From: Rhodothermus marinus DSM 4252
GTDB lineage: Bacteria > Bacteroidota > Rhodothermia > Rhodothermales > Rhodothermaceae
NCBI RefSeq assembly: GCF_000024845.1
Contig: NC_013501.1
Span: forward strand, 1,716,874 to 1,780,873
Reading direction: 5' to 3'
Length of the DNA: 64,000 nt
A model generated the notes under the pieces. It made no database searches and was not told the origin of the DNA. It worked only from the letters and a program-made list of their open reading frames with translations. Within the stretch, counting starts at the first letter, position 1; each line of letters opens with the position of its first letter. Position numbers and translations under genes: made by a program. This document shows, in pieces, positions 37,141-46,104 of the stretch.

Positions 37141-39900
37141 TCATGGATTCAGTCGGACGGTGTCGCGCACGGGCTGCCTCGTTCCATCGGACGCCGGCAG
37201 GCGCGGCAGCGTGAACGAAAACGTCGCCCCGTGGCCGGGCTCGCTTTCGACCCAGATACGGCCATGGTGATGCTGCACGATGCGCTGGGCGATGGCCAGT
37301 CCCAGCCCGGTGCCCGGCGGCCGCCTTCCAGTGCTCGTGTGCACCTGCCGGAATTTATCGAAAATCGTAGCCTGATCCTCGGGGGCAATGCCCGGACCGT
37401 TGTCCTCCACGTCCACACGCACGCGGTCGGGCTCCACCAGCAGCCGCACCGCGATACGCCCGTCCTCCGGGTTGCAGAACTTGACGGCGTTCGAGAGCAG
37501 GTTCAACAGCACCTGCACCAGCTGATCGCGGTCGCCCAGCACGTAGCAGGGCGTCTCGGGGACAGAAACCGTCAGCGTGATTCCGTTGAACTGAACATGC
37601 GGCTGAATGGCCTCGACGGCCTCTTCGATCACTTCCTGCATGCGCACCGGCTCCAGGTTCAATTCCACGGTGCCCGACTCCAGCTTCTGGAGCGTCAGTA
37701 CCTGGTTGATCAGCCGGGTCAACCGCTCGGCCTCTTTGATGATGATGCCCAGAAACTCCTGGCGTTGCGCTTCGGGCAGGTTCGGATTGGCGTGCATGAT
37801 TTCACTGAAAGCCCGGATCGAGGTCAGCGGCGTGCGCAGCTCGTGGGTGATCGTCGAGATGAACTCGTCTTTGAGCCGGTCCAGTTCTTTGAGGCGCTCG
37901 TTGGCCGCCTGCAGCTCGCGCGTGGCCCGTTCCAGTTCGGCCGACTTCCGTTCCAGTTCGTGGCTGTAGGCGATCACCTGCTGCGTCTCGTCCAGAATGT
38001 CCATGACCTCGCGCAGGCTCAGCGGCTCCTCCTTGACCACCGAAGCGATCAGCACCCGGGCCGAGGCCGATCCGATGGCACCGGCCAGTAGTCGCTCGGC
38101 GTGCTGCACCACCTCGGCCGTTGCGGTCACCGTACCCCCACCCTGCGCCAGTACCGGACGCAGCGCTTCGTCCGCCTGCTTTTTGCCCAGAAACCGCCGC
38201 AATAGCTGTTGCAGATCCGACACGTAGGCGGTCCCGCGCCAGGTGGCCTCGCCCGGCCGCCCCGACAGGCGAAACACGTCCACGAACGCCCGCGCCTGCA
38301 GCAGCTCCTCCACGCGCTGCTGCGTGAACAGCGACACGCCCACGTACAGCCCCGCATTGAACAGCAGGCTCCAGAAGAGCGCATGCGAGATCGGATCGAA
38401 GCCCTCCAGTCCGAACAACTGGTACGGACGTAGCCAGCCGACGCCCCAGGGGCCGTTTTCGGTGAACGAGACCGGCAACAGGCCGGCGTCGACCAGCGAC
38501 GGCAACGGGAGCGTGTAGCCCCAGATCAAAAAGCCGGCGATCAGCCCGCAGAGCGCGCCGGCCCGCGTGCCACGCCGCCAGTACATGCCGCCCAGCATCG
38601 CCGGCGCAAACTGCGCGACCGCGGCAAAGGAAATCAGTCCGATCGAAACCAGCGCATAGGCATGCGCAATGGCGTGGAAGTACAGATAGCTCAGCACCAG
38701 CACCAGGACAATGCCGCCCCGACGAATGCCCAGCAGCAGCCCGGTGAGCCGTCCACGTTGCGCCAGCCGGAGAAAACGAATGCGCAGCAGGATGGGCATG
38801 ATCAGATCGTTGCTGATCATGGTGCTGAGCGCCACGGTGGCCACGATGACCATGCTGGTGGCCGCCGAAAAGCCACCGATAAAGGCCAACAGCGCCAGCA
38901 GCTCCTGCCCATGCGCCAGGGGAATCGCCAGCACGAACATGTCGGCATCGACCTGTCCGCCCGGAAAGGCCATCAATCCGGCCAGCGCAATGGGCAACAC
39001 GAACAGGTTGATCAACCACAGATACAGCGGAAACAGCCAGATCGCCTTGCGCAGGTGGCGCTCGTCCACGTTTTCGACGACGGCCACCTGGAACTGGCGG
39101 GGCAGAAACAGAATGGCCAGCATGGCCAGCAGGGTCATCCAGAACCACTGACCGTAGGCGCCCGGCCCGAGCGCCTCTTCCATGGTCAGCAGCCGGCGGA
39201 ATTCCGGGCGGGCCAACGCGCGGCCAAACAGATCGGCCGGTCCGTCGTAGAGCCCGAACGTCACAAACAGACCGACCGCCACAAATGCCGGGAGCTTCAC
39301 CAGCGACTCGAAGGCGATGGCCGCTACCAGCCCCTCGTGACGCTCGGTGGCGTCCAGATGGCGCGTCCCGAACAGAATCGAAAACAACGCCAGCGCCAGC
39401 GTCACGTACAGCGCCGTGTCGTCCAGCAGACTTTCGGTCGGGGTCGGGGTGGGACGCCCGCTAAGCACCTGAAAGCTAACGGAAATGGCCTTGAGCTGAA
39501 GCGCGATGTAGGGCACGCCGCCGGTGACGGCGATCACGGTCACCAGGGCGGCCAGACCGCTGCTTTTGCCGTAGCGCGAGGCCACAAAGTCGGCGATCGA
39601 AGTGATCCGGTACACCTTGCTGATCCGGATCATCTTTCGCAGCACCATCCACCAGAGCACGGCCGTCAGCGTGGGCCCCAGATAGATGGGCAGATACCCC
39701 ACGCCACTGCTGGCCGCCCGTCCCACGCTCCCGTAAAAGGTCCATGCCGTGCAGTAGACGGCCAGCGAGAGCGCATAGATGTACGGGCTGCTGATGATGC
39801 TTCGGCCCTGCTCGGCCCGCCGATCGCCATACGTGGCAATGGCAAACAGCAGGCCGATGTACAGCAGTGCGATGAGAAAGATGAAACCGCCCTGGAGCAT
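37141..39900 (-). CDS. SSS transporter-histidine kinase fusion (CbrA/CrbS-like sensor)
   Basis: A 919-residue hybrid. Residues about 1-530 are a 13-helix sodium:solute symporter-type domain (TAWTFYGSVGRAASSGVGYLPIYLGPT-type start, shown here as FYGSVGRAA). A linker with a STAC-like/coiled part leads to a complete kinase core. H686 lies in HELRTPL, the N-box LLNLLSNAVKF is near 800, G1 is DNGPGIAP (833-840) and G2 GTGLGLA (863-869). Such proteins (CbrA, CrbS) sense carbon sources; CrbS controls acs in Vibrio and Pseudomonas. Its position next to acs here suggests the same role. Confidence 0.92.
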   Translation of the reverse strand: MLQGGFIFLIALLYIGLLFAIATYGDRRAEQGRSIISSPYIYALSLAVYCTAWTFYGSVGRAASSGVGYLPIYLGPTLTAVLWWMVLRKMIRISKVYRITSIADFVASRYGKSSGLAALVTVIAVTGGVPYIALQLKAISVSFQVLSGRPTPTPTESLLDDTALYVTLALALFSILFGTRHLDATERHEGLVAAIAFESLVKLPAFVAVGLFVTFGLYDGPADLFGRALARPEFRRLLTMEEALGPGAYGQWFWMTLLAMLAILFLPRQFQVAVVENVDERHLRKAIWLFPLYLWLINLFVLPIALAGLMAFPGGQVDADMFVLAIPLAHGQELLALLAFIGGFSAATSMVIVATVALSTMISNDLIMPILLRIRFLRLAQRGRLTGLLLGIRRGGIVLVLVLSYLYFHAIAHAYALVSIGLISFAAVAQFAPAMLGGMYWRRGTRAGALCGLIAGFLIWGYTLPLPSLVDAGLLPVSFTENGPWGVGWLRPYQLFGLEGFDPISHALFWSLLFNAGLYVGVSLFTQQRVEELLQARAFVDVFRLSGRPGEATWRGTAYVSDLQQLLRRFLGKKQADEALRPVLAQGGGTVTATAEVVQHAERLLAGAIGSASARVLIASVVKEEPLSLREVMDILDETQQVIAYSHELERKSAELERATRELQAANERLKELDRLKDEFISTITHELRTPLTSIRAFSEIMHANPNLPEAQRQEFLGIIIKEAERLTRLINQVLTLQKLESGTVELNLEPVRMQEVIEEAVEAIQPHVQFNGITLTVSVPETPCYVLGDRDQLVQVLLNLLSNAVKFCNPEDGRIAVRLLVEPDRVRVDVEDNGPGIAPEDQATIFDKFRQVHTSTGRRPPGTGLGLAIAQRIVQHHHGRIWVESEPGHGATFSFTLPRLPASDGTRQPVRDTVRLNP

Positions 39901-39903
39901 GGC

Positions 39904-40110
39904 TCAGGGATTTTCCTCCGGCGGGGTCGTCCGACGTCGCTCCATCAGCCAGATGAGCAGGCCGATCACCAGGGCCCACACACCGTAAAGGTACACGTAC
40001 AGCACGGGCATCCCCAGCAGCAGACGCTCCCGGCTGAAGAGTGACAGCAGCGGAAAGTTCATCAGCAGCAGGCCCAGCACAAAGAGGGCCACCAGGCGTG
40101 CGCGTGTCAT
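39904..40110 (-). CDS. Small two-helix membrane protein (DUF3311-like)
   Basis: A 68-residue protein with two membrane helices (about 5-22 and 35-57), separated by the loop RERLLLGMPVLYVYLYGVW. The length and the P-x-L-Y-x-Y-x-x-W pattern recall DUF3311-type partners encoded before SSS-family proteins. It overlaps the ArsR stop as ATGA and lies 3 nt before the SSS-kinase start. It is probably a structural partner of the SSS domain, just as DUF4212 partners the symporter at 30213. The family assignment is tentative. Confidence 0.7.
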   Translation of the reverse strand: MTRARLVALFVLGLLLMNFPLLSLFSRERLLLGMPVLYVYLYGVWALVIGLLIWLMERRRTTPPEENP

Positions 40111-40439
40111 GGCGGTGTTCCGTCCGGTGGAGCTTCCAGGCTCCGGCACAGCAGCAGGAACAGTCCGGCCAGCGAAGGATCGGCCAGCCGGTAGCGCACA
40201 TGCACCCCGTCGCGGCGCCGCTGCACCAGTCCTTCGCGGGCCAGCTGGTTCAGGTGCTTGCTCACGTTCGGCTGCCGCAGACCCAGCGCATCGACCATCT
40301 CCTGGACACTCAGCTCGCCGTGCGTGCGCAGCAGATTCAGCAGCCGCAACCGCACCGGATCGCCCAGCACCCGCAACCGGCGTGCGGCCGGTTCCAACAG
40401 GGTTTCGGGCACCAGCGGTGCCTGTTCAACCACGCCCAT
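40107..40439 (-). CDS. ArsR/SmtB family transcriptional regulator
   Basis: A 110-residue winged-helix regulator: LEPAARRLRVLGDPVRLRLLNLL, ELSVQEMVDALGLRQPNVSKHLNQL (recognition helix) and the wing LVQRRRDGVHVRYRL are typical of ArsR. I see no metal-binding cysteines of the classical CxC type, so a metabolite or protein signal is more likely than a metal. It heads the SSS-kinase operon, which makes it a candidate for the DNA-binding output missing from the receiver-only regulator. The start used is ATG 40439; a longer reading would enter the divergent promoter gap. Confidence 0.88.
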   Translation of the reverse strand: MGVVEQAPLVPETLLEPAARRLRVLGDPVRLRLLNLLRTHGELSVQEMVDALGLRQPNVSKHLNQLAREGLVQRRRDGVHVRYRLADPSLAGLFLLLCRSLEAPPDGTPP

Positions 40440-40519
40440 CCCGGATTGCCTTTCAGGATTCTGCTGTTTTGTTTCTATCTTACAGCGTAACGCGCCGAAA
40501 ATCAAATGCCCACGGCTTT
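40440..40519. promoter_or_regulatory. Divergent promoter gap, arsR operon / membrane exonuclease
   Basis: 80 bp between two divergent starts. On the minus strand, TTTG followed after 20 nt by TAAGATAG is a weak -33/-7 match. A short palindrome GCGTAACGC (40485-40493) lies between the two genes and could be an ArsR site. No clear ribosome-binding site precedes the rightward ATG. Confidence 0.35.
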
Positions 40520-42370
40520 ATGCCGCTGTCGGCTCGCTTCTGGAAAACCTACGCTGTGCTGGCGCTGCTGGGCCTGCTGCTGCTGGCCGCGCCCAATCTG
40601 ATCTGGTGGCTGAGCGCTTCGCCCTCGGAACGGGCCTGGCTGCTGGCACGCTATCCGTTTCTGCTGGTGCTCATCGTGCTGGTGCTGGGCGGCATCTATG
40701 CGCTCTGGCTGCATGTGTACCAGACGCACGTGCGCCCGATCGACCAGCTCACCGATGCGATCCATCAGGTACTGGATGGCCACACGCTGCCGCCCCTCCC
40801 GCAGGCCAGCACCCGCGAACTCCGAAAACTGCAGGAAGCGGTGACCGAACTGGCCCGCCGCCATCGCCTCCACTCCACAACCCCGGCTGCCGCCCCCCTT
40901 CACCGCGAGCGCAACCTGCTGGCCACGCTGCTGGGCGAGTTGCCCGAAGCCGTGCTCGTGTGCCGGACCTCCGGCCAGATCCTGCTCTATAACGAAACGG
41001 CCCGCCGCCTGCTCGAGACGCCCGAACATCCGGGCGCCATTGGCCTGGGCCGCTCCATCTTTCACAGCCTGGATCGGGACCTGATCGTCTTCGCCCTGGA
41101 CGAACTGGCCTATCGGTTGCGCCAGCAACATCCCCGTCCCACCGTCCATTTCGCCACCTGCCTGCCTTCAGGGCAACTTGTGCGCGTGCAAGCCGCCCCG
41201 ATCCGCGACGAAGCGGACCGCCTGGAAACCTTCATGCTGCTCCTGCAGCCGCTCCGCTCAGAAGCCGAACCGTTCGAGATCATCCGAGGGGCCGATCTGC
41301 TGCAGGCCCTGGACCTGCAACTCCGGGAAGCAGGCGTTTCGCTCCAGCTCGAAGGCGTCACAGGCACCCTCTGGCTCCGGGTTCGCCTGCCTGAGGCCTT
41401 CGAAGCGCTCCGGCGACTGGCCTTTCAGCTACATCAGGAAACTTCCTGCACACAACTACTGGCTCGCACCACCTCGGAAAATGGCCGCGTGCATCTGTGG
41501 CTTCGTCCGCTCGATGGTCACCCGCAAGCACTCGAACGGCTGCAACCCTATGTGCAGGAACCCTCTCTGCAGGCGCTCCTGCAGGAACATCAGGCCACCC
41601 TGCAGCTCGACGGCGAGGCCCTGCGCCTGACGCTTCCGGCCTCGCCGCCCCCGCACTCGGGCGCGGCCCGTGCCTTTCTGCCCGGACCCTCGGCCGCGCG
41701 TCGTCCGATTTATGCCGATCTATCCCTGCTGGAAACCTCCGAGGCCACGCCGCTCGACGATCGCCCGCTGCGCAGCCTGATCTACACGGTCTTCGATACC
41801 GAAACCACCGGCCTGCATCCCGAGCAGGGCGACGAAATCATCGCTATCGGGGCCGTCCGCATCGTCGGCGGCCGCATCCGCCCCGAGGAAACCTTCGACC
41901 AACTCGTCAATCCTCGTCGACCGATCTCGCTCGATTCGGTGCGCGTGCACGGCATTCAGCCCGTCCTGCTTCAGGACAAGCCACCGATCGAAGAAGTGCT
42001 CCCGCGCTTCTATCGCTTTGCCCGGGATACCGTGCTGGTGGGCCACAACGTGGCTTTCGATCTGAAATTCATCCGCCAGAAAGAAAAAGCTCTGGGCCTG
42101 CGCTTCGACCAGCCGGTGCTCGATACGATGTTGCTAGCGGCCGTGGTCGATCCGGAACGTCAGCATTACGGACTGGATGAGCTGGCTGCGGCTTTCGGAA
42201 TCGAACCGGTGGGACGACACTCGGCCCTGGGAGATGCGCTGATTACGGCCGAGCTGCTCCTGCGTCTGCTGCCCCTGCTTGAGCAGCGCGGCATCCACAC
42301 CCTGCGCCAGGCCCGCGAGGCGATCCAGCAGTCCCGACCGGCCCGCAACCGCTACGGGCGCATCTCCTGA
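40520..42370 (+). CDS. Membrane-anchored PAS protein with DEDDh (DnaQ-like) 3'-5' exonuclease domain
   Basis: A 616-residue protein. Two membrane helices (about 12-31 and 46-64) are followed by a HAMP-like linker (65-115), a PAS domain (about 130-245), and a middle region (about 255-375) that aligns by eye with the ATPase-like part of the pseudo-kinase at 35795. A complete DEDDh exonuclease follows (about 415-585): Exo I FDTETTG, Exo II VGHNVAFDLKF, Exo III HSALGDA. Compared with a sensor kinase, the DHp helices are missing and the output is a nuclease. Such proteins are often annotated as DNA polymerase III epsilon. The substrate is unknown. It is divergent from the SSS-kinase operon. Confidence 0.88.
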   Translation: MPLSARFWKTYAVLALLGLLLLAAPNLIWWLSASPSERAWLLARYPFLLVLIVLVLGGIYALWLHVYQTHVRPIDQLTDAIHQVLDGHTLPPLPQASTRELRKLQEAVTELARRHRLHSTTPAAAPLHRERNLLATLLGELPEAVLVCRTSGQILLYNETARRLLETPEHPGAIGLGRSIFHSLDRDLIVFALDELAYRLRQQHPRPTVHFATCLPSGQLVRVQAAPIRDEADRLETFMLLLQPLRSEAEPFEIIRGADLLQALDLQLREAGVSLQLEGVTGTLWLRVRLPEAFEALRRLAFQLHQETSCTQLLARTTSENGRVHLWLRPLDGHPQALERLQPYVQEPSLQALLQEHQATLQLDGEALRLTLPASPPPHSGAARAFLPGPSAARRPIYADLSLLETSEATPLDDRPLRSLIYTVFDTETTGLHPEQGDEIIAIGAVRIVGGRIRPEETFDQLVNPRRPISLDSVRVHGIQPVLLQDKPPIEEVLPRFYRFARDTVLVGHNVAFDLKFIRQKEKALGLRFDQPVLDTMLLAAVVDPERQHYGLDELAAAFGIEPVGRHSALGDALITAELLLRLLPLLEQRGIHTLRQAREAIQQSRPARNRYGRIS

Positions 42371-43176
42371 AGCGGCGGGGCCGGTGCGCTCCAGTTCGGC
42401 ACCGCGCCCGCTTCCCGATCCTGCAGAATGCGGCGCATCAGTTCATCCGTGACGTTTGCGTAGTCCCGGGCTCCACGTGAGTAGGGTTCGCGCGTGAATA
42501 CGGTGGACCCGTCCTCGTAGGAGCGGGCCAGCGAGGCGCTGGTGCGGATGACCGCCTCCAGGACGCGATCGCCATAACGGCGACGCATGTAACGTCGGTA
42601 GAGCTGGTGTGCCCGCTTGCGGGCATCCACCTGGGTAAACAGAAAAAGCGGCGGGAAAAGCGTCGGGTTGAGCTTTTCGCGCACCAGTTGCACCGTCTGG
42701 GCCGTCTGCTCGGCGCCGAGCACCGGCTGATACTCGGGCGTCACGGGAACGAGCACGTGCTGGCTGGCCACCAGCGCATTCAGACTGTAGACGGTAATGG
42801 CGGCGGCCGTATCGAAGAGGACCACGTCGTAGTCCAGCCCACTCTGCTCGAGGGCTTCCTTGGCCCAGAGTACGTCCGTGGGGCGATTGAGCTGGCGCAT
42901 CACGCGCGTCATCGCCGTCGAGGAAGGCAGCAGATCGAATCCCCCCACCGTATGGCGGCGTACCTCGCGCAATGAACGCGCCGGATCGAACAGGGCCAGC
43001 ACCGAATGCTCCTCAGGGGGCTCGGGCACGCCCATAACCCGGGTCAGAAAACCCTGTGGATCCAGATCGATAACGAGCACCCGGTGGCCGCTGAGCCCGA
43101 GCGCTGCTGCGATGTGGATGGCCGTCGTGGTCTTACCGGTGCCGCCCTTGTGGTTGCAGATGGTCAGAGTAATCAT
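42352..43176 (-). CDS. Orphan ParA family ATPase
   Basis: A 274-residue ParA/Soj-type P-loop ATPase. The deviant Walker A is CNHKGGTGKTTTAIHIA, Walker A' lies in VLVIDLDPQGFLTRVMG, and DYDVVLFDTAAAITVYSLNAL is the Walker B region. The proline of the usual DxxP is absent (DTAAAI). No ParB gene or parS-like repeat is adjacent, so it is probably an orphan that positions some protein or complex, not the chromosomal partition ATPase. The start is ATG 43176; an upstream TTG adds two residues. Its end overlaps the convergent exonuclease gene by 19 nt. Confidence 0.9.
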   Translation of the reverse strand: MITLTICNHKGGTGKTTTAIHIAAALGLSGHRVLVIDLDPQGFLTRVMGVPEPPEEHSVLALFDPARSLREVRRHTVGGFDLLPSSTAMTRVMRQLNRPTDVLWAKEALEQSGLDYDVVLFDTAAAITVYSLNALVASQHVLVPVTPEYQPVLGAEQTAQTVQLVREKLNPTLFPPLFLFTQVDARKRAHQLYRRYMRRRYGDRVLEAVIRTSASLARSYEDGSTVFTREPYSRGARDYANVTDELMRRILQDREAGAVPNWSAPAPPLQEMRP

Positions 43177-43207
43177 GTGCAACCGGTTTGCTGACCTCGC
43201 TTAAGGT

Positions 43208-44713
43208 ATGCAAGTTAGTTTGCAGGCCCGCCCCTGTCAAATACTGCGCCACCGTTTCTGGATGCTGGCCGTGCTGAGCGGCCTGCTGCTGGGGCTGAGC
43301 TTTCCACCGGTGCCGCTACCGGGGCTGGTTCTGACCGCGCTGGTGCCCCTGTTGCTTGCGCTGGAGCAGACGCGCACGCCGCTGCAGGCCCTGCTGGCCG
43401 GCGTGGTAGCCACGCTGCTCTGGGTCGGGCTGACGCTGCACTGGGCGCTGCGCCACGCGGTGCCCGCGGCAGCTTTTGCCTCGGCGGTGGGCCTGCTGTG
43501 CCTGACGCTGCTCATGGCGGTGCCGGCGGTCATCGCCAGGGGGGTGCAGCTTCGCCGGGGACGGGCAGCCGCGCTGGCCGCGTTTGTGCTGGGCTGGATG
43601 GCACTCGAAGCGCTGCTCACCTACGGCCCACTTCCCTTTCCCTGGTTGCAACTCGGCTATGCTACGCTGCCGCTGTCGTTCTTTCGGGGACTGATCGCTA
43701 CGCTGGGCGCACCGGCCCTTTCGCTCTGGGTGCTGGGCACCAACGTACTGGCCTATGCACTGCTTCGCCGGCGTGATCTAATGACAAGCCTGCTGCTGGC
43801 GGGCTGGCTGCTGCTGCCGCTCGGCTTCCCTGTACCGCCACCGGACCTGGCGCCTCGTACCGTACCCGTGCTGGTCGTGCAACATGGCGTACCGGCCGCC
43901 ACCTGGGACCGAATGGACGGCCCGGAGCGCCTCGCGCACCTGTTGACGTTGACCGAGACGGCGCTGGACACGGCTCGCGTGCGCCCTGCGCTGATCCTCT
44001 GGCCCGAAACGGCCCTGCCCGACACCTCGGTGCTTTTTCGCCTCCGCGCGTGGGTCGCTCACCGGCGGATCCCCCTGCTGACGGGAGCCGTCGTGCCCGC
44101 CGACGGTCCGGGACCGGCACGCTTCGCCTACACGAACAGCGCATTGCTGCTGCAACCGGACCGTCCCCTCGATCGCTACGACAAGCAACGGCTGGTACCC
44201 TTTGCCGAACAGGTCCCGCTCGTCGAGACCTTTCCGGCGCTGCAGGCGCTGGCCGTCCCGGCCGGTGGCGTGGCCGGCTACCGCTCCGGCCGAACCCCGG
44301 CCCGCTTTGCGGTCGGCCCCCTGCGCCCCGGCGTACTCATCTGCTTCGAGAGCTTTTTCGGGAACCTGGCCCGACGCTCGGCCGAAGAAGGGGCGAACCT
44401 GCTGGTGGTGCTCACGCAGGACGGCTGGTGGGGACGCGGCCCGGTCTATCGACAGCACCTGCAGGCCGCGCGTCTGCGCGCCATCGAAACGGGCCGCGCC
44501 GTCGTGCAGGCGGGCGCCGACGGACTGACGGCCCTGGTGCTGCCCTCCGGACGAATCGCTCAGGAACTGCCGCCCCACCGAGCCGCAGTGCGCCTGTTCA
44601 TGGCGCCGTTGCACGAAGCGCATACGCCCGCCGTGCGGGTCGGTGACCTCCTGACGCCCACCGTCCTGCTGAGTCTGTTTCTGCTTCTGAGCTGGACGTT
44701 CCTGAAACGATGA
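43208..44713 (+). CDS. lnt: Apolipoprotein N-acyltransferase
   Basis: A 501-residue integral membrane enzyme that adds the third acyl chain to bacterial lipoproteins. About six N-terminal helices precede a periplasmic nitrilase domain, with the Glu-Lys-Cys triad visible in LILWPETALP, YDKQRLVPFAEQVP and GVLICFES; a final helix closes the protein (LLSLFLLLSWTFLKR). Length is normal. It begins only 31 nt from the divergent parA start and heads an apparent operon lnt - maf - GATase - aguB - aguA. Several lipoproteins in this window are its likely substrates. Confidence 0.95.
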   Translation: MQVSLQARPCQILRHRFWMLAVLSGLLLGLSFPPVPLPGLVLTALVPLLLALEQTRTPLQALLAGVVATLLWVGLTLHWALRHAVPAAAFASAVGLLCLTLLMAVPAVIARGVQLRRGRAAALAAFVLGWMALEALLTYGPLPFPWLQLGYATLPLSFFRGLIATLGAPALSLWVLGTNVLAYALLRRRDLMTSLLLAGWLLLPLGFPVPPPDLAPRTVPVLVVQHGVPAATWDRMDGPERLAHLLTLTETALDTARVRPALILWPETALPDTSVLFRLRAWVAHRRIPLLTGAVVPADGPGPARFAYTNSALLLQPDRPLDRYDKQRLVPFAEQVPLVETFPALQALAVPAGGVAGYRSGRTPARFAVGPLRPGVLICFESFFGNLARRSAEEGANLLVVLTQDGWWGRGPVYRQHLQAARLRAIETGRAVVQAGADGLTALVLPSGRIAQELPPHRAAVRLFMAPLHEAHTPAVRVGDLLTPTVLLSLFLLLSWTFLKR

Positions 44714-45303
44714 AACTGCGCGTACCGCTGATTCTGGCCTCCCGATCGCCTCGGCGCCGCAAGCTGCTGGCGCAGCTCGGGCTGCACTTCGAAGTGCATC
44801 CGAGCGACCTGGACGAAAACGCCACGAACCACCGGCTGCCGGAGCAGCTGGTCGAGCAACTGGCGCTGGAAAAGGCACGCACCGTGGCCGCTCGCTTTCC
44901 CGAGGCGCTCACGCTGGGCGCCGATACGATCGTCGTGCTTGACGGCGACGTGCTCAACAAGCCCGCCGACGAAGCCGAAGCCCGCGCCATGCTGCGCCGC
45001 CTGAGCGGCCGCACGCACACGGTCTACACCGGCGTGGCGCTGGTGCATCCGGCCAGCCAGCGCGAAGTCGTCGACTACGAAGCCACGCAGGTTACCTTCG
45101 CTCCGCTGACCGACGCCGAAATCGACGCCTACGTCGCCACCGGCTCGCCGCTCGACAAGGCCGGCGCATACGGCATCCAGGATGACTACGGCGCCGTCTT
45201 CATTCGCCGCATCGAAGGCGACTACTACAACGTGGTGGGGCTGCCACTGCACCGCCTCTACCGCATGCTTCGCAACCATTTTGCCGACCTGATCGAGGAC
45301 TGA
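44710..45303 (+). CDS. maf: Maf family nucleoside triphosphate pyrophosphatase
   Basis: A 197-residue Maf protein, a house-cleaning pyrophosphatase that hydrolyses non-canonical or surplus nucleoside triphosphates (dTTP/UTP type). Motifs: LASRSPRRRKLL at the start, LGADTIVVLDGDVLNKP with the catalytic aspartate, SGRTHTVYTGVAL and SPLDKAGAYGIQ. The length is typical. Its ATG overlaps the lnt stop as ATGA, so the two are translationally coupled. Confidence 0.96.
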   Translation: MKLRVPLILASRSPRRRKLLAQLGLHFEVHPSDLDENATNHRLPEQLVEQLALEKARTVAARFPEALTLGADTIVVLDGDVLNKPADEAEARAMLRRLSGRTHTVYTGVALVHPASQREVVDYEATQVTFAPLTDAEIDAYVATGSPLDKAGAYGIQDDYGAVFIRRIEGDYYNVVGLPLHRLYRMLRNHFADLIED

Positions 45304-45306
45304 CAC

Positions 45307-46032
45307 ATGCCCTCAGCGATCCGGGTGCTTCTGATCCAGGCCCGCCGCCTTCCGGAAATCGAACGACAGGAACAGCAATGCTTTCTGGAATGCGGCCGTC
45401 TGCGCCCCGACCAGCTCCGCTGCGTGAACGTCACGCGCGACGCGCTTCACCCCGACCTGCTCGACGGCATCGACGCCGTGCTGCTCGGCGGCTCTGGCGA
45501 GTTTTCCGCCACCGAGCGTTATCCCTGGACCGAATCGCTTCAGACGCTCCTTCTGGGAGCGGCCGATCGCAACCTGCCGATGTTCGGCTCCTGCTGGGGC
45601 CATCAAACGTTGGCCGTCACCTTCGGCAGCGAAGTGCGACGCGATCCGGACCACGCCGAGTTTGGCTCCGGTGAGGTGGCGTTGGCCGAAGCCGGTCGTC
45701 ATGATCCCGTCTTTCGATACCTGCCCGACCGCTTCCGCGTCAACATGGGCCATCGCGACCGCGTCGTGGCCCTGCCGCCCGGCGGGATCGAACTGGCCCG
45801 CAACGCCCAGCCCTTTCAGGCTTTCCGGCTAACCGATCGCCCGATCTACGGCACCCAGTTTCACAGCGAACTGAACGCCCGTCGCCTGCGCGAGCGCCTG
45901 CAGGCCTACCGGGACCTCTACATCGATGTGCTGGGCCCGGAAGGCTTTCGCCAGGCCATGCAGGCGGCCACCACACCCGAGGCCGACGAACTGGTCTATC
46001 GCTTCCTGTGCACCTACACCGCCCATCGATGA
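45307..46032 (+). CDS. Class I glutamine amidotransferase-like protein
   Basis: A 241-residue stand-alone GATase1 domain. The nucleophile lies in MFGSCWGHQ, the oxyanion glycines in VLLGGSGEFSAT, and the catalytic histidine in YGTQFHSELN, so the Cys-His pair is intact. Family members related to GMP synthase glutaminase domains often act on peptides or gamma-glutamyl compounds. A role with the downstream agmatine genes in polyamine nitrogen metabolism, such as gamma-glutamyl-putrescine cleavage, is conceivable but only inferred. It lies 3 nt after maf. Confidence 0.88.
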   Translation: MPSAIRVLLIQARRLPEIERQEQQCFLECGRLRPDQLRCVNVTRDALHPDLLDGIDAVLLGGSGEFSATERYPWTESLQTLLLGAADRNLPMFGSCWGHQTLAVTFGSEVRRDPDHAEFGSGEVALAEAGRHDPVFRYLPDRFRVNMGHRDRVVALPPGGIELARNAQPFQAFRLTDRPIYGTQFHSELNARRLRERLQAYRDLYIDVLGPEGFRQAMQAATTPEADELVYRFLCTYTAHR

Positions 46033-46104
46033 AAATGCTGCAGAACGAAACTCCAGGCCCGATCTGGCATTGAGCAGCCCGCACGCTCACCCGTCGGTCG
46101 CACC

